Positions 47,250-55,755 are shown, counted from the first letter of the stretch. The stretch is 64,000 bases of DNA from Pectobacterium carotovorum (GCF_033898505.1 NZ_JAXAFK010000001.1:2232001-2296000); one strand, 5' to 3'. Made by a program: numbers and translations. Notes: generated from the sequence alone by a model not told the origin.

Positions 47250-48167
47250 ATGCAACCCACATTATCCAGCCAGAGCAGTCAGGCCTATTTGCAGGATCCG
47301 CGTAACAGCGACGTACAGGTGTATGTTAATGGAGAGTTTGTTCATCGCGACAACGCGGTGGTGTCGATCTTTGATTCCGGCTACGTGTGCGGCGACGGCG
47401 TATGGGAAGGTTTGCGTTTGGTTAACGGCCGTCTGATTGCACTGGATGCCCATTTGGATCGCCTGTTCGACGGTGCCGCCGCGATCCAGCTGGATATCGG
47501 CCATAGCCGAGAGACGCTGACCGATATTCTCTATAAAACGCTCGCCATCAACGGCATGACCGATGGCGCGCATATTCGCCTGATGATTACCCGAGGGAAA
47601 AAACATACGCCGAATCAGGATCCCCGCTTTATTATCGGCGGCGCCACCATCGTGTGCGTGGCGGAGTATAAGGTCGTCGATACGGCGGCGAAAAAGCGCG
47701 GGCTGACGCTGTTTACCTCCACCTACCGTACCAGTACGCCAGACGTCTTCGATCTGCGGCTGAATTCGCACAGCCGGCTTAATCTCATCCAGGCGCTGCT
47801 ACAGGCGTTGCAGGCCGGTGCCGATGAGGCGCTGATGCTGGATCCGCACGGTTTTGTCGCCAGCTGTAACTCCACCAACTTTTTTATCGTCCGCCGCGGT
47901 GAACTGTGGACATCATCAGGCCGCTACTGCTTCAACGGCATTACCCGCCAGACCATTATCAACCTTGCAGAGGCCAATGGGTTGAAGGTCAAGACTCAGG
48001 ATTTTACGCTGGCAGAAGCCCTGACCGCTGATGAAGCCTTTGTCACTGGCACGCTGGCGGGCATCACCCCGGTAAAAGCGCTGGATGGTCGCCCGTTTAA
48101 CGCCGAACACCGTCCGGTTACCGAACAGCTCAGCCGCTGGTATGAAGCGTATTTACACGCGCAGTGA
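47250..48167 (+). CDS. Class IV aminotransferase-fold protein without obvious PLP lysine
   Basis: 305 aa from ATG 47250, of the D-amino-acid/branched-chain aminotransferase fold. It begins VYVNGEFVHRDNAVVSIFDS and GYVCGDGVWEGLRL. It carries the phosphate-binding ALMLDPHGFVASCNSTNFF and GITRQTIINLA segments. In this fold the PLP lysine lies just before the N-L motif that opens the mid-protein helix. Here that stretch reads DLRLNSHSRLNLIQALLQAL and has no lysine. Last gene of the ABC operon; its 3' end overlaps the opposing kinase gene by 15 bp. Confidence 0.85.
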   Translation: MQPTLSSQSSQAYLQDPRNSDVQVYVNGEFVHRDNAVVSIFDSGYVCGDGVWEGLRLVNGRLIALDAHLDRLFDGAAAIQLDIGHSRETLTDILYKTLAINGMTDGAHIRLMITRGKKHTPNQDPRFIIGGATIVCVAEYKVVDTAAKKRGLTLFTSTYRTSTPDVFDLRLNSHSRLNLIQALLQALQAGADEALMLDPHGFVASCNSTNFFIVRRGELWTSSGRYCFNGITRQTIINLAEANGLKVKTQDFTLAEALTADEAFVTGTLAGITPVKALDGRPFNAEHRPVTEQLSRWYEAYLHAQ

Positions 48168-49550
48168 TAATTTGTGGTGTGGAAAGTCAACCGTTACCGT
48201 GAGCCCACCTTCTGCAGACGTACTTAGGTATACGTTGCTGTTGTGTTGCTGCGCAACCGCTTTGACGATTGCCAGTCCCAGCCCGCTCCCGCTTTGCGTC
48301 TGATTGGGATCGCGAAAAAATCTATCGAACACGCGCTCCCTCAATTCAATGGGAATACCGGGCCCTGCATCTGAGACACGTAACTGCGTGAATTTATCTA
48401 ATGATCGAACATCGACCTCAACCCGTCCGCCCTCAGGGCTGTACTTCACGGCATTTTCAATGACGTTATCAATCAGCGACATCAGGCGTTCCCTAACACC
48501 GGTAATCCAGATTTCATCATGGGAGTAGAATTCAAGTTCAATCCTGCGCCCAGCCGCTAGCGGTGCCAGCACGGCCATTCGCTCTTGTATGAGCGTCGTC
48601 AGCGGCACAGGCTCCAGAACCGTATCAATGCGCGCTTCGCTGTGCATCAACAGCAGCAGCTGATTGACGAGACGAGCAGCACGGCTATTGCTGCGAATAA
48701 TCCCCGCAAGCAACGCCTGTTGATTATCGCTGCTTATATAGGACTGCAAAGCCTCAACATTGATACGCATCGCAGCCAGAGGGGTACGCAGCTCATGAGC
48801 AGCATCTGCAATGAAAACCCGTTCCCTTTCCGCACTTTCTCGCACTCTGGCAAGAAATATATTAATCGCGTCCACCATTTGGCGAAGCTCCCTATGCTTT
48901 GGTACTTCTTTTAAAGGAGAGAGATCTTCTGGAGTGCGTAAGGCAATTTCATTGACCACCTTGTTCCAGGGGCGCATTGCAATGCGGATTGACAGCCATG
49001 CGGGAAACAAAAGAAAAGGAATGCATACTAGCAGCGGCAATATGTAGTATCCACGCGAGTTCAGATATATAAAGAAATTCCAGCCTCCGGCAGGGGTGAC
49101 CAGCGTGACCTCCGCGTCGGAGTTCCCGGACTTTAGCGTACGGCTAGTCCAGGTGCGACCGTCGCTCTGAATGCTCTGAATTTTCCCATATCGGGTGTTT
49201 CTCACCCCCGCCGGAGCGCCGTCAGATGAATAAATGATCTCTTTATTCTTCCGAACGATTAGGCTGATTGACAGTGCTGGATCTTCCCCTCCGCCATAAC
49301 CTTCCTGCAACGCCTTGCTGAACGTTTCCAGCACATCGGTTAGATCCTGCGGGCGATCCCCCATACGATCAACCAATGTAAGAATGGTTTCGTAAGTTTT
49401 GTTGCCCAATAGCATAGCGGGGCTGCGCAAGTTCTCCCATAAAACGTAGGTCAGAAAAAGACACCAAAGCAGTGTAAGCAATAGCATTTGGGCGATAATA
49501 ATTCTCCGTACGAGCGTTGGGATTCTCAGGTGGCGCCAAAAATTGCGCAT
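48153..49550 (-). CDS. Sensor histidine kinase (QseC/TctE-like)
   Basis: 465-aa membrane kinase. TM1 is about residues 17-40, a periplasmic domain about 41-165 ends in TM2 (YILPLLVCIPFLLFPAWLSI), then HAMP. The H-box is FIADAAHELRTPLAAMRINV, the N-box DNVIENAVKYSPEG, then SDAGPGIPIE and SGSGLGLAIVKAV. It shares one base with the response regulator stop (49550), a typical coupled pair, and ends inside the opposing aminotransferase gene. Signal unknown. Confidence 0.92.
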   Translation of the reverse strand: MRNFWRHLRIPTLVRRIIIAQMLLLTLLWCLFLTYVLWENLRSPAMLLGNKTYETILTLVDRMGDRPQDLTDVLETFSKALQEGYGGGEDPALSISLIVRKNKEIIYSSDGAPAGVRNTRYGKIQSIQSDGRTWTSRTLKSGNSDAEVTLVTPAGGWNFFIYLNSRGYYILPLLVCIPFLLFPAWLSIRIAMRPWNKVVNEIALRTPEDLSPLKEVPKHRELRQMVDAINIFLARVRESAERERVFIADAAHELRTPLAAMRINVEALQSYISSDNQQALLAGIIRSNSRAARLVNQLLLLMHSEARIDTVLEPVPLTTLIQERMAVLAPLAAGRRIELEFYSHDEIWITGVRERLMSLIDNVIENAVKYSPEGGRVEVDVRSLDKFTQLRVSDAGPGIPIELRERVFDRFFRDPNQTQSGSGLGLAIVKAVAQQHNSNVYLSTSAEGGLTVTVDFPHHKLSLRV

Positions 49551-50227
49551 CAGCCTGCCCCCTTCAGAATCGACACGGTATCAATGACATACCCTACGCC
49601 TCTCACCGTTCGCACATAGCCCTCGCCGATTTTGCGACGCAAATTACCCATATGCACATCGAGAGGATTGCTCATGTTTTCTTTTGCACCGAATATCTTT
49701 TCTTCCAGAAACCGTCGTGTAAGCACGCGGTCAGGGCGCAGCATTAACGTTTCAAGCAGCGCGTATTCACTTGCCGTCAAATCAACATGACGTGTACCCA
49801 CGGCCACGCGTCGAGTCGGCACATGGAGAGATAATCCGCGAATTTCTATCACCTCATTCTGAAAACCGTAACTGCGCCGCGCAAGTGCTCTCACTCTGGC
49901 CAGCAACTCGGCGAGAACGAAAGGTTTGACGAGGTAGTCATCTGCACCGGCATCCAGCCCAGCCAGACGATCTTGCAGAGTGCCTCGGGCAGTCAGGATG
50001 ATCACGGGGATTCCCTTGAATTGCTGACGCAGGCTCGCCATCAGGCTCATACCATCACCGTCGGGCAAGCCGAGGTCGAGCAATACAAGTTCTGGCACGC
50101 AGAGAGCGAGTTGATGCAGCGCATCCACTTTACGGCGCACCCATATAACATCTAATCCTTGATCTTCAAGGGCAATACGCACGCCATTGCCGAGATCGAG
50201 GTCGTCTTCAATTAGGAGAATGTTCAC
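49550..50227 (-). CDS. OmpR-family response regulator
   Basis: 225-aa regulator. The receiver has its acceptor aspartate about residue 51 in LVLLDLGLPDGDG and the KPF lysine in ADDYLVKPFVLAELLAR. The C-terminal winged helix has DVHMGNLRRKIGEGYVRTVR. It resembles QseB/PmrA/TctD-type regulators. Divergent from MipA copy 2, with paired 11-bp-period direct repeats between them that are good candidates for its own sites. Confidence 0.92.
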   Translation of the reverse strand: MNILLIEDDLDLGNGVRIALEDQGLDVIWVRRKVDALHQLALCVPELVLLDLGLPDGDGMSLMASLRQQFKGIPVIILTARGTLQDRLAGLDAGADDYLVKPFVLAELLARVRALARRSYGFQNEVIEIRGLSLHVPTRRVAVGTRHVDLTASEYALLETLMLRPDRVLTRRFLEEKIFGAKENMSNPLDVHMGNLRRKIGEGYVRTVRGVGYVIDTVSILKGAG

Positions 50228-50251
50228 AGTAGTTACTTTATCAACAGTGAA

Positions 50252-50330
50252 TGAAGAACGTCTGAAGAAAAAACCGGTATCAGGAAATCTACCAGATTTG
50301 CAGCCCGGTACTTGCTTCAGTATTTCTTCA
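50252..50330. promoter_or_regulatory. Two opposed 11-bp-period direct repeats (candidate response-regulator boxes)
   Basis: TGAAGAA-N4-TGAAGAA lies at 50252-50269 on the plus strand. TGAAGAA-N4-TGAAGCA lies at 50330-50313 on the minus strand. OmpR-family regulators bind tandem half-sites with about 11-bp period, and the two boxes face opposite ways between the divergent regulator and mipA genes. Confidence 0.6.
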
Positions 50331-50431
50331 TTTTTGGCTCATGAGAACTTCAGGGTGAGCATTCAAACTGAGCGTTCTGGTGTTTAAAACCGCTTGTATC
50401 GTAATCAGTTGAATCCACAAGGACTTCTTTA

Positions 50432-51268
50432 ATGAGAAACATCGACCTGCGTCATAAGTTCCTCCATTCGCTCTCGGGGCGTACCCTGAAAAAACTAGTG
50501 TCGGGCGTTGTCCTGGCGTTACTGGCCACTCCAATACTGGCAGCAGAACAGAAACAGGGCAACGAGTTGACTCTGGGGGGAGGCGTGGATGTTGCGCCAC
50601 GTTATTCGGGTTCGGATGAAAGCCGCGCTACAACTGCCCTGGTGATTGATTACTCTATGGTAAATGGTTTCTTCGTCAGCACTACGCGTGGTCTCGGTTA
50701 CGGTAACAGCATCGGCAAGTTGGATTACAGCGCTGCGCTGAGCTATCGCACAGGCCGTAAGGATCGTGACGTGGACAGCGACTCGATCAGCTACGGTAGC
50801 GACCACTTGCGAGGTATGGGTGACGTCAAAGGATCGGCTATCGGTGTGCTTGGCCTGGGGTATAAGGTAACGGACTGGCTTAATTTACAAGTGCAGGCTG
50901 AGGTGCCGGTTTCTCAACGAAGCAATGGTGAAGCCCTGCATTTTGGCATTATCAGCCCGCTCTATACGTCATCGAAAAATTCCGTCACGCTGGCGCTGAC
51001 CAGCAGTTGGGGAACGAGCGAGTACATGCGGACTTACTACGGGGTAAATGCATCCCAGTCGGCCGCATCGGGGTTTGCCCAACATGATATCGGATCTGGG
51101 ATTTATGCCTATTCACTGAATGCTGACTGGACGCTCAAGTTCAACCAAAACTGGAGTATGGTTGCCGCAGCAGGCTTTACGCAGTTGACTGGTGATGCAC
51201 GCAATAGCCCAATTATTCAACGAAAAGCCTCGCCTACCGGCAGCCTGAAGGTGACATATAGCTTCTGA
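50432..51268 (+). CDS. MipA/OmpV-family outer-membrane protein (copy 2)
   Basis: 278-aa barrel protein with a long signal region (cleavage about residue 38, LLATPILAAE). Family marks are LGGGVDVAPRYSGSDESRAT, HLRGMGDVKGSAIGV and YYGVNASQSAASGFAQHDIG, with terminal TYSF. Divergent from the two-component system at 48153-50227, hence a likely target. The gap to the next gene (51269-51633) shows no other gene, only AT-rich promoter sequence. Confidence 0.88.
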   Translation: MRNIDLRHKFLHSLSGRTLKKLVSGVVLALLATPILAAEQKQGNELTLGGGVDVAPRYSGSDESRATTALVIDYSMVNGFFVSTTRGLGYGNSIGKLDYSAALSYRTGRKDRDVDSDSISYGSDHLRGMGDVKGSAIGVLGLGYKVTDWLNLQVQAEVPVSQRSNGEALHFGIISPLYTSSKNSVTLALTSSWGTSEYMRTYYGVNASQSAASGFAQHDIGSGIYAYSLNADWTLKFNQNWSMVAAAGFTQLTGDARNSPIIQRKASPTGSLKVTYSF

Positions 51269-51545
51269 TCGTTGTTAGACGCGTGCTTCAAGGCAGATTG
51301 TGGCTATACACCGTCAATCAATACACATTCGAACCGCCCTAGTTCAGATGATGGGGCGGTACTCAGCTCACCCACTCGCTCTGCTTATGCCCTGTTAATC
51401 AGAGCATCTGCCTCATCTCAGGGTTTCCATAAAAATAAGGTTTTCTGAATAGAGTCGTCTGATGACCTGAAGATTACAAATTTCTCATCTGAGAACCGTG
51501 CCATTACACCTTCCTTAAATCATTTTCCTGCTCCATTAAATTAAC

Positions 51546-51579
51546 GTAAAACAATAAAAGATTATTGTAAAACGATAAA
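51546..51579. promoter_or_regulatory. Direct repeats and dyad upstream of MipA copy 3 operon
   Basis: GTAAAACAATAAA (51546-51558) and GTAAAACGATAAA (51567-51579) are direct repeats 21 bp apart, two helical turns. They overlap a dyad ACAATAA-AAGA-TTATTGT (51551-51568). They are a candidate operator for the XRE regulator at the end of this operon or for another regulator. Confidence 0.45.
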
Positions 51580-51633
51580 CAAAAGACTAACCTGCACACG
51601 CTACAACCCACCCTTTGCCAAGAGAGGCATCGA

Positions 51634-52440
51634 ATGAAAATAAGTCTGCAATATGGCGTTTCGCTTGCGGGAATAGTGTGTTGCGCTCCCTTACAGAGTG
51701 CAGAGCTGTCCGGGTACGCGGGTCTGGGCGTTACCGTCAGCCCTGTTTACTCAGGATCACAGCATTCTGCTCCCGGTCCGTTGCTCAACGCTGGCGTAAG
51801 TATAAGGAGTGAAAGCTGGGGGCTTTGGGGCCTATCAACGGAGGGGCTAGCGTGGACGCTGCCATCCGATTCCCCGTTTACCGTGAACCTGCTGTTAACA
51901 CCGGATGAGGGGCGAAAAGAGGTGTTCAGCTATCCATTTTCCACCCGAAAAAACCGAGATCTGCAAGGAATGGGCGATCTTCCCGACATGCTCATGGCGG
52001 GTGCGGAACTGCGCTATCAACATGAGGACTGGGCGTTATGGCTGCGCGCATTAAGCGCAACGCAAAAGCACTCGTACGGTGGCGAAACGCAGGCTCTGGC
52101 CACGACCCTGAACAGCGGCGTAAAGACAACCCTGTGGCGCTGGCGGGACGCCGATTTGTCGGTCGCTGGCGATATCAGTTGGGCAAACAGCGGTTATCAG
52201 CAACGCCATTACGGGGTAACGACAAGCCAGGCACAACGCACTGATTTTACTTCTTATTATCCCTCTTCGGGTTTTCAGCAAGGAGGGGTTTATACCGAAC
52301 TGGTCTGGCACATTAGCGAAAATCTGGCGGCAGGGGTGACCGGTCGCGCGGCATACCTGCTTGATGAGGCGGGCAAGAGTCCGCTGGTAAAAAGCAGAAT
52401 GCAGTACAGCCTGTCATCACTGATCCAGTATACATTCTGA
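51634..52440 (+). CDS. MipA/OmpV-family outer-membrane protein (copy 3)
   Basis: 268-aa barrel protein with signal peptide about residues 1-20 (VCCAPLQSAE). The family pattern is retained: GLGVTVSPVYSGSQHSAPGP, DLQGMGDLPD and RHYGVTTSQAQRTDFTSY, ending IQYTF. It is more diverged than copies 1 and 2. First gene of a five-gene plus-strand operon with short gaps (11 bp to the next gene). The family's proposed link to murein enzymes fits its partner, a penicillin-binding-like serine hydrolase. Confidence 0.86.
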   Translation: MKISLQYGVSLAGIVCCAPLQSAELSGYAGLGVTVSPVYSGSQHSAPGPLLNAGVSIRSESWGLWGLSTEGLAWTLPSDSPFTVNLLLTPDEGRKEVFSYPFSTRKNRDLQGMGDLPDMLMAGAELRYQHEDWALWLRALSATQKHSYGGETQALATTLNSGVKTTLWRWRDADLSVAGDISWANSGYQQRHYGVTTSQAQRTDFTSYYPSSGFQQGGVYTELVWHISENLAAGVTGRAAYLLDEAGKSPLVKSRMQYSLSSLIQYTF

Positions 52441-52451
52441 GGCGAACAACA

Positions 52452-53567
52452 ATGAACAGGCAATATGTGCGCAGTCGTGCGCGATTGTTAGCCGCAGGCA
52501 CGGTTTTTATGTCGCTGATTACCGCGGGCATCTATCTGCAACCTGGTTTTAGTACACCTTCTCTGCACCAGGAGGGAGATGCAACGGTGGTATCGTTTTT
52601 AACACCATTACTGAAAGGATCACGGAGCAGCGTTGCCGCCGCATTTATCACCCCGCGAGGCGTACAGTACGCCCTGTGGAACAGTGATTATGCAAAACAG
52701 TATGAGATCGCCAGCCTGACCAAAACCATGACCAGCAGCCTGCTGATTGAGGCGCAGCGGCGTGGCGAAACTACCGCGCAAACCCGTGTAGGAGAACTCG
52801 TCCCGGAAATCACTGGCCCGGCGAGCGACATTACCCTTGCACAACTGGCGTCACATCGCTCCGGCCTGCCACCGCTGGCGACATCATTACGACAGAAAAT
52901 TCAGGTACTCAAGGCAATCATCCTGCGTGACAATTTCTGGGATTACAATGAAGAGACATTAATAGATATGGTGAATAATACCAGCGTCGAAAGGCCCGCC
53001 GGGTTTGAGTACTCCAATACGGGTTACGCACTACTAGGACTAGCGCTGGCGCGTGCATCACATCAACCTTTTGCCACTTTGCTGCAAACACGGGTTTTTG
53101 CGCAGGCGCAAATGACAGGATCCGTCGTCGCCAGTGATTCGACACCCGACACATCCGCATTCAGCCACGGTTGGTCAGCTTCCGGGCTCAGCGAAGCGCC
53201 GTGGGTATTGCACGCATTTACCCCTGCCGCAGGTGTGCGATCGACCATTGTCGATATGGCAAATTATGCTCAGGTGCTACTGGCAGGGAAACTCGCAGGG
53301 AGCGAAGCGATGTCGCCACAATTTGCCACCGACGATCCCGATTCACACATTGGATATGCCTGGTTTACCACCCGCATACAGGGGCGCGATATCACCTGGC
53401 ATGACGGAGAATCCTCGGGGTTCGCGACCGCTATCGCCTTCGATCTGCAGCGTAAAAGCGCCGTGGTGATCCTCTCTGACACCGCATGGCCGGTGATTGG
53501 CCCGGCAATACGGTTGTTGCTAACCCAGCCATCTTCTGAAACAGGGGCACACCGTGAACTGGATTGA
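52452..53567 (+). CDS. Membrane-anchored or exported beta-lactamase-fold serine hydrolase
   Basis: 371-aa class C beta-lactamase/PBP-type protein. An N-terminal signal or anchor is about residues 12-30. The SxxK nucleophile is ASLTKTMTS about residues 92-100, the YxN element EYSNTGY about 182-188, and the third motif HDGESSG near 317-323, where HDG takes the place of KTG as in many family esterases and D-aminopeptidases. It is likely a periplasmic peptidase or esterase acting on murein or small esters; beta-lactamase activity cannot be assumed. Confidence 0.87.
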   Translation: MNRQYVRSRARLLAAGTVFMSLITAGIYLQPGFSTPSLHQEGDATVVSFLTPLLKGSRSSVAAAFITPRGVQYALWNSDYAKQYEIASLTKTMTSSLLIEAQRRGETTAQTRVGELVPEITGPASDITLAQLASHRSGLPPLATSLRQKIQVLKAIILRDNFWDYNEETLIDMVNNTSVERPAGFEYSNTGYALLGLALARASHQPFATLLQTRVFAQAQMTGSVVASDSTPDTSAFSHGWSASGLSEAPWVLHAFTPAAGVRSTIVDMANYAQVLLAGKLAGSEAMSPQFATDDPDSHIGYAWFTTRIQGRDITWHDGESSGFATAIAFDLQRKSAVVILSDTAWPVIGPAIRLLLTQPSSETGAHRELD

Positions 53568-53901
53568 TATTCTCTGGGCGGTACTCACCGTTGCGTCGGT
53601 CATGTTGTTTGCTTGCGGAACGTGGGCTTCACATTACAAACTTCGTTTAGTGAACTATATCCTGACCGTCAGCATTATTATTTACGCGGTAGAGATGATG
53701 CAGACAATAACTCACCTGAGCAAGCCAGGTTACTTATTCAGAATGTTGACCTGGATGATTCAGGCGTCATATATCGCTTATAGCGTTTACAGAGTATGGC
53801 GCAAACCCTGGTTGAAACACGGCCCTAACAGTCTGAACGGCGGCAAGATTGCCATCGCGCTGATGCTTATGTCATGCTTGAGCATGCTGGTCTTAAAATA
53901 A
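53554..53901 (+). CDS. Small four-helix membrane protein, 115 aa
   Basis: No family recognised. It starts at GTG 53554 inside the end of the hydrolase gene (14-bp overlap). Hydrophobic segments lie about residues 5-24, 32-52, 63-82 and 98-114, with a positively charged loop (RVWRKPWLKHG) before the last. Translational coupling suggests it works with the hydrolase or with the DUF2975 protein that follows 25 bp later. Confidence 0.65.
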   Translation: MNWIDILWAVLTVASVMLFACGTWASHYKLRLVNYILTVSIIIYAVEMMQTITHLSKPGYLFRMLTWMIQASYIAYSVYRVWRKPWLKHGPNSLNGGKIAIALMLMSCLSMLVLK

Positions 53902-53926
53902 TGCCCGGTATTCAGGAAGGTTAAAC

Positions 53927-54460
53927 GTGAAAGGTGTGCGAAATAAACTCAGTCTGGCGCTCATCGCAGGAGTGCTGCCGTTATTTCTCATTCTGGTGTT
54001 AATTACACCGCTGTGGATCTATTTCACTGGTGAGTCATTTTTTATTTCCAGTATGCTTAAATTCGCCGAGGTTCAGAGCGATAATCTACCGATCGCGACA
54101 GTTTCGCCGCTTCGTCAGATGCTATTACTGGCGATTATCTATTTCCCGGCAGGATTGTTCGCCTTTGCTATCTGGCAGGGTATGAGAGTCACGCGACTGG
54201 TACGCCAAAAACAGATCCTCACTCAGGCGCTGGCGCGCAGTGTCCGCAACATTGCGATGGTGATGCTAAGTCTGGGGATCGTGTTGCCGGTATGCCGTTT
54301 TTTGATCCCTCTGGTGGTCTGGTGGCCGGAACATTACTATCAGGTCACTCTGTTGATTGGGGATATTGTTCTGCTCTTAGCAGGCGGCTTGTTGCTGGTG
54401 ACGTTCCACTCCCTCCTCGAGGGGATCAGAGCGGAAGAAGAAAATAAGGAGTTTATCTGA
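53927..54460 (+). CDS. DUF2975 family membrane protein
   Basis: 177-aa inner-membrane protein with four hydrophobic segments (about residues 10-32, 62-85, 103-125 and 140-165). The length and topology and the immediately following short XRE gene are the usual DUF2975 arrangement. Function unknown; the pairing suggests the membrane protein modulates the regulator. Two bases separate it from the XRE gene. Confidence 0.82.
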   Translation: MKGVRNKLSLALIAGVLPLFLILVLITPLWIYFTGESFFISSMLKFAEVQSDNLPIATVSPLRQMLLLAIIYFPAGLFAFAIWQGMRVTRLVRQKQILTQALARSVRNIAMVMLSLGIVLPVCRFLIPLVVWWPEHYYQVTLLIGDIVLLLAGGLLLVTFHSLLEGIRAEEENKEFI

Positions 54461-54462
54461 TT

Positions 54463-54699
54463 ATGGCTGTCGTGGTTCATCTGGACAAATTGTTGGTAGA
54501 GAAGAAGATGACGTCCAGAGCGCTGGCAGCCTTTGTGGGGATCACCGAGCAGAACCTGTCGCTACTTAAGTCTGGGAAGGTTAAAGGCATTCGTTTTGAT
54601 ACGCTGGCGAAAATTTGCGAGGCGCTGCAGTGCCAACCCGGCGATATTATCTCCTGGAAACCGGATAGCCCACCTACCGTGTCGGATGACACGATCTGA
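54463..54699 (+). CDS. Short XRE (Cro/CI, YozG-like) regulator
   Basis: 78-aa helix-turn-helix protein with little beyond the DNA-binding fold: LDKLLVEKKMTSRALAAFVG, then ITEQNLSLLKSGKVKGIRFD and CQPGDIISW. Typical partner of DUF2975 proteins. Last gene of the MipA-hydrolase operon, possibly autoregulatory through the repeats at 51546-51579. Confidence 0.88.
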   Translation: MAVVVHLDKLLVEKKMTSRALAAFVGITEQNLSLLKSGKVKGIRFDTLAKICEALQCQPGDIISWKPDSPPTVSDDTI

Positions 54700-54903
54700 A
54701 AGCAAATTAAGCGGTATCCTGTACGCTCAGTTTCTCCGACAACAGAAATACGAATGCGCCTGGCGGGTATTTTTAGGGGTGAGCAAGCCAGCAACGCGGT
54801 AGTTTCTCGCGGGGCAGCGAGGAGCGGACATAAATACGCCGGACTCTTAAATCTTTTTGATATATGATTTTATAAGTGATTACGGTCTATCTTTACATTC
54901 AGC

Positions 54904-55755
54904 TTATACCAACGTCGGAGGGTGTACTTCTTTGAATATAAAACATCCCTCATATTGCTTTTTGGGTGTTATTGTTTCGCGTTCGAAAGCGTGATGCCAT
55001 GTAATGCAAGCATCCGGTATTTTTGACTCTGTAAGTAAAATACAGTTAGCCGCCCCTGAGTAATTTTCCAGAGAGAATGGGTCATTTATTTTAAAACTGA
55101 ATGGCGTTAAATCATTGTGTAAAGCAGTACCGCCTCGTGCGAGTTGAGCAATAGAGTTGCTTTGCTGAGGGAAAAAATCCTCGAAGTATTCCCGTACTGA
55201 TTTCAACCTCAGATCTCTCGTCTCCTGGCTACCAAAGCGTTTTATATGCAGATTATGGAGCATGATCAACATGCGATACTCCGGATAGCATGAGGCTAAC
55301 TTAATCAATTGGTTAGCCATTCGGATGTCACGCCATTCAAAAAAAGTTTGTGATGACTTAGCCTTAAGATAATCATCAGTTTCTCTCATGCGTGTCGAAT
55401 GCCATTCCCGAGGAAATTCAGTTAAAGAACGACGGGGAATACAGTCAATACCAAGACAGGGAATTTTTCTGCTTATAGCCCAGGTGAGAAAATTCCGCAT
55501 CTCTTGAGTCCGCATAATGCGTGGGAAGTTTTCAAGACGAGAGCTGGCATCTTCATTGTGTTGATGCGAAAACAGCATCCCGCTGCTATCGGCTTCAAAT
55601 ATCAAAACCGTTAGATTGCGGAAATAGCATTCTGCAATTTCCATCCTCACTCTAGAAAATTCTGATACACCGTGTATAGCTTCACCCAGAAAAAGAAAAC
55701 GCGTTCCTGAGAAAAGCGTTGATTCTTCAAGAGCATACTCCATAATCTTTTTCAT
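54904..55755 (-). CDS. Erythromycin-esterase-like protein
   Basis: 283-aa protein with the family's early motif FLGEAIHGVSEFSRVRMEI (GExxH-E) about residues 22-40 and LHNLHIKRFG about 165-175 holding the second histidine pair. Ere enzymes open macrolide lactones, but many homologues have other, unknown substrates. It is shorter than EreA (about 400 aa), mostly at the ends, and is AT-rich compared with the efflux genes next door, suggesting acquisition. Single gene. Confidence 0.75.
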   Translation of the reverse strand: MKKIMEYALEESTLFSGTRFLFLGEAIHGVSEFSRVRMEIAECYFRNLTVLIFEADSSGMLFSHQHNEDASSRLENFPRIMRTQEMRNFLTWAISRKIPCLGIDCIPRRSLTEFPREWHSTRMRETDDYLKAKSSQTFFEWRDIRMANQLIKLASCYPEYRMLIMLHNLHIKRFGSQETRDLRLKSVREYFEDFFPQQSNSIAQLARGGTALHNDLTPFSFKINDPFSLENYSGAANCILLTESKIPDACITWHHAFERETITPKKQYEGCFIFKEVHPPTLV

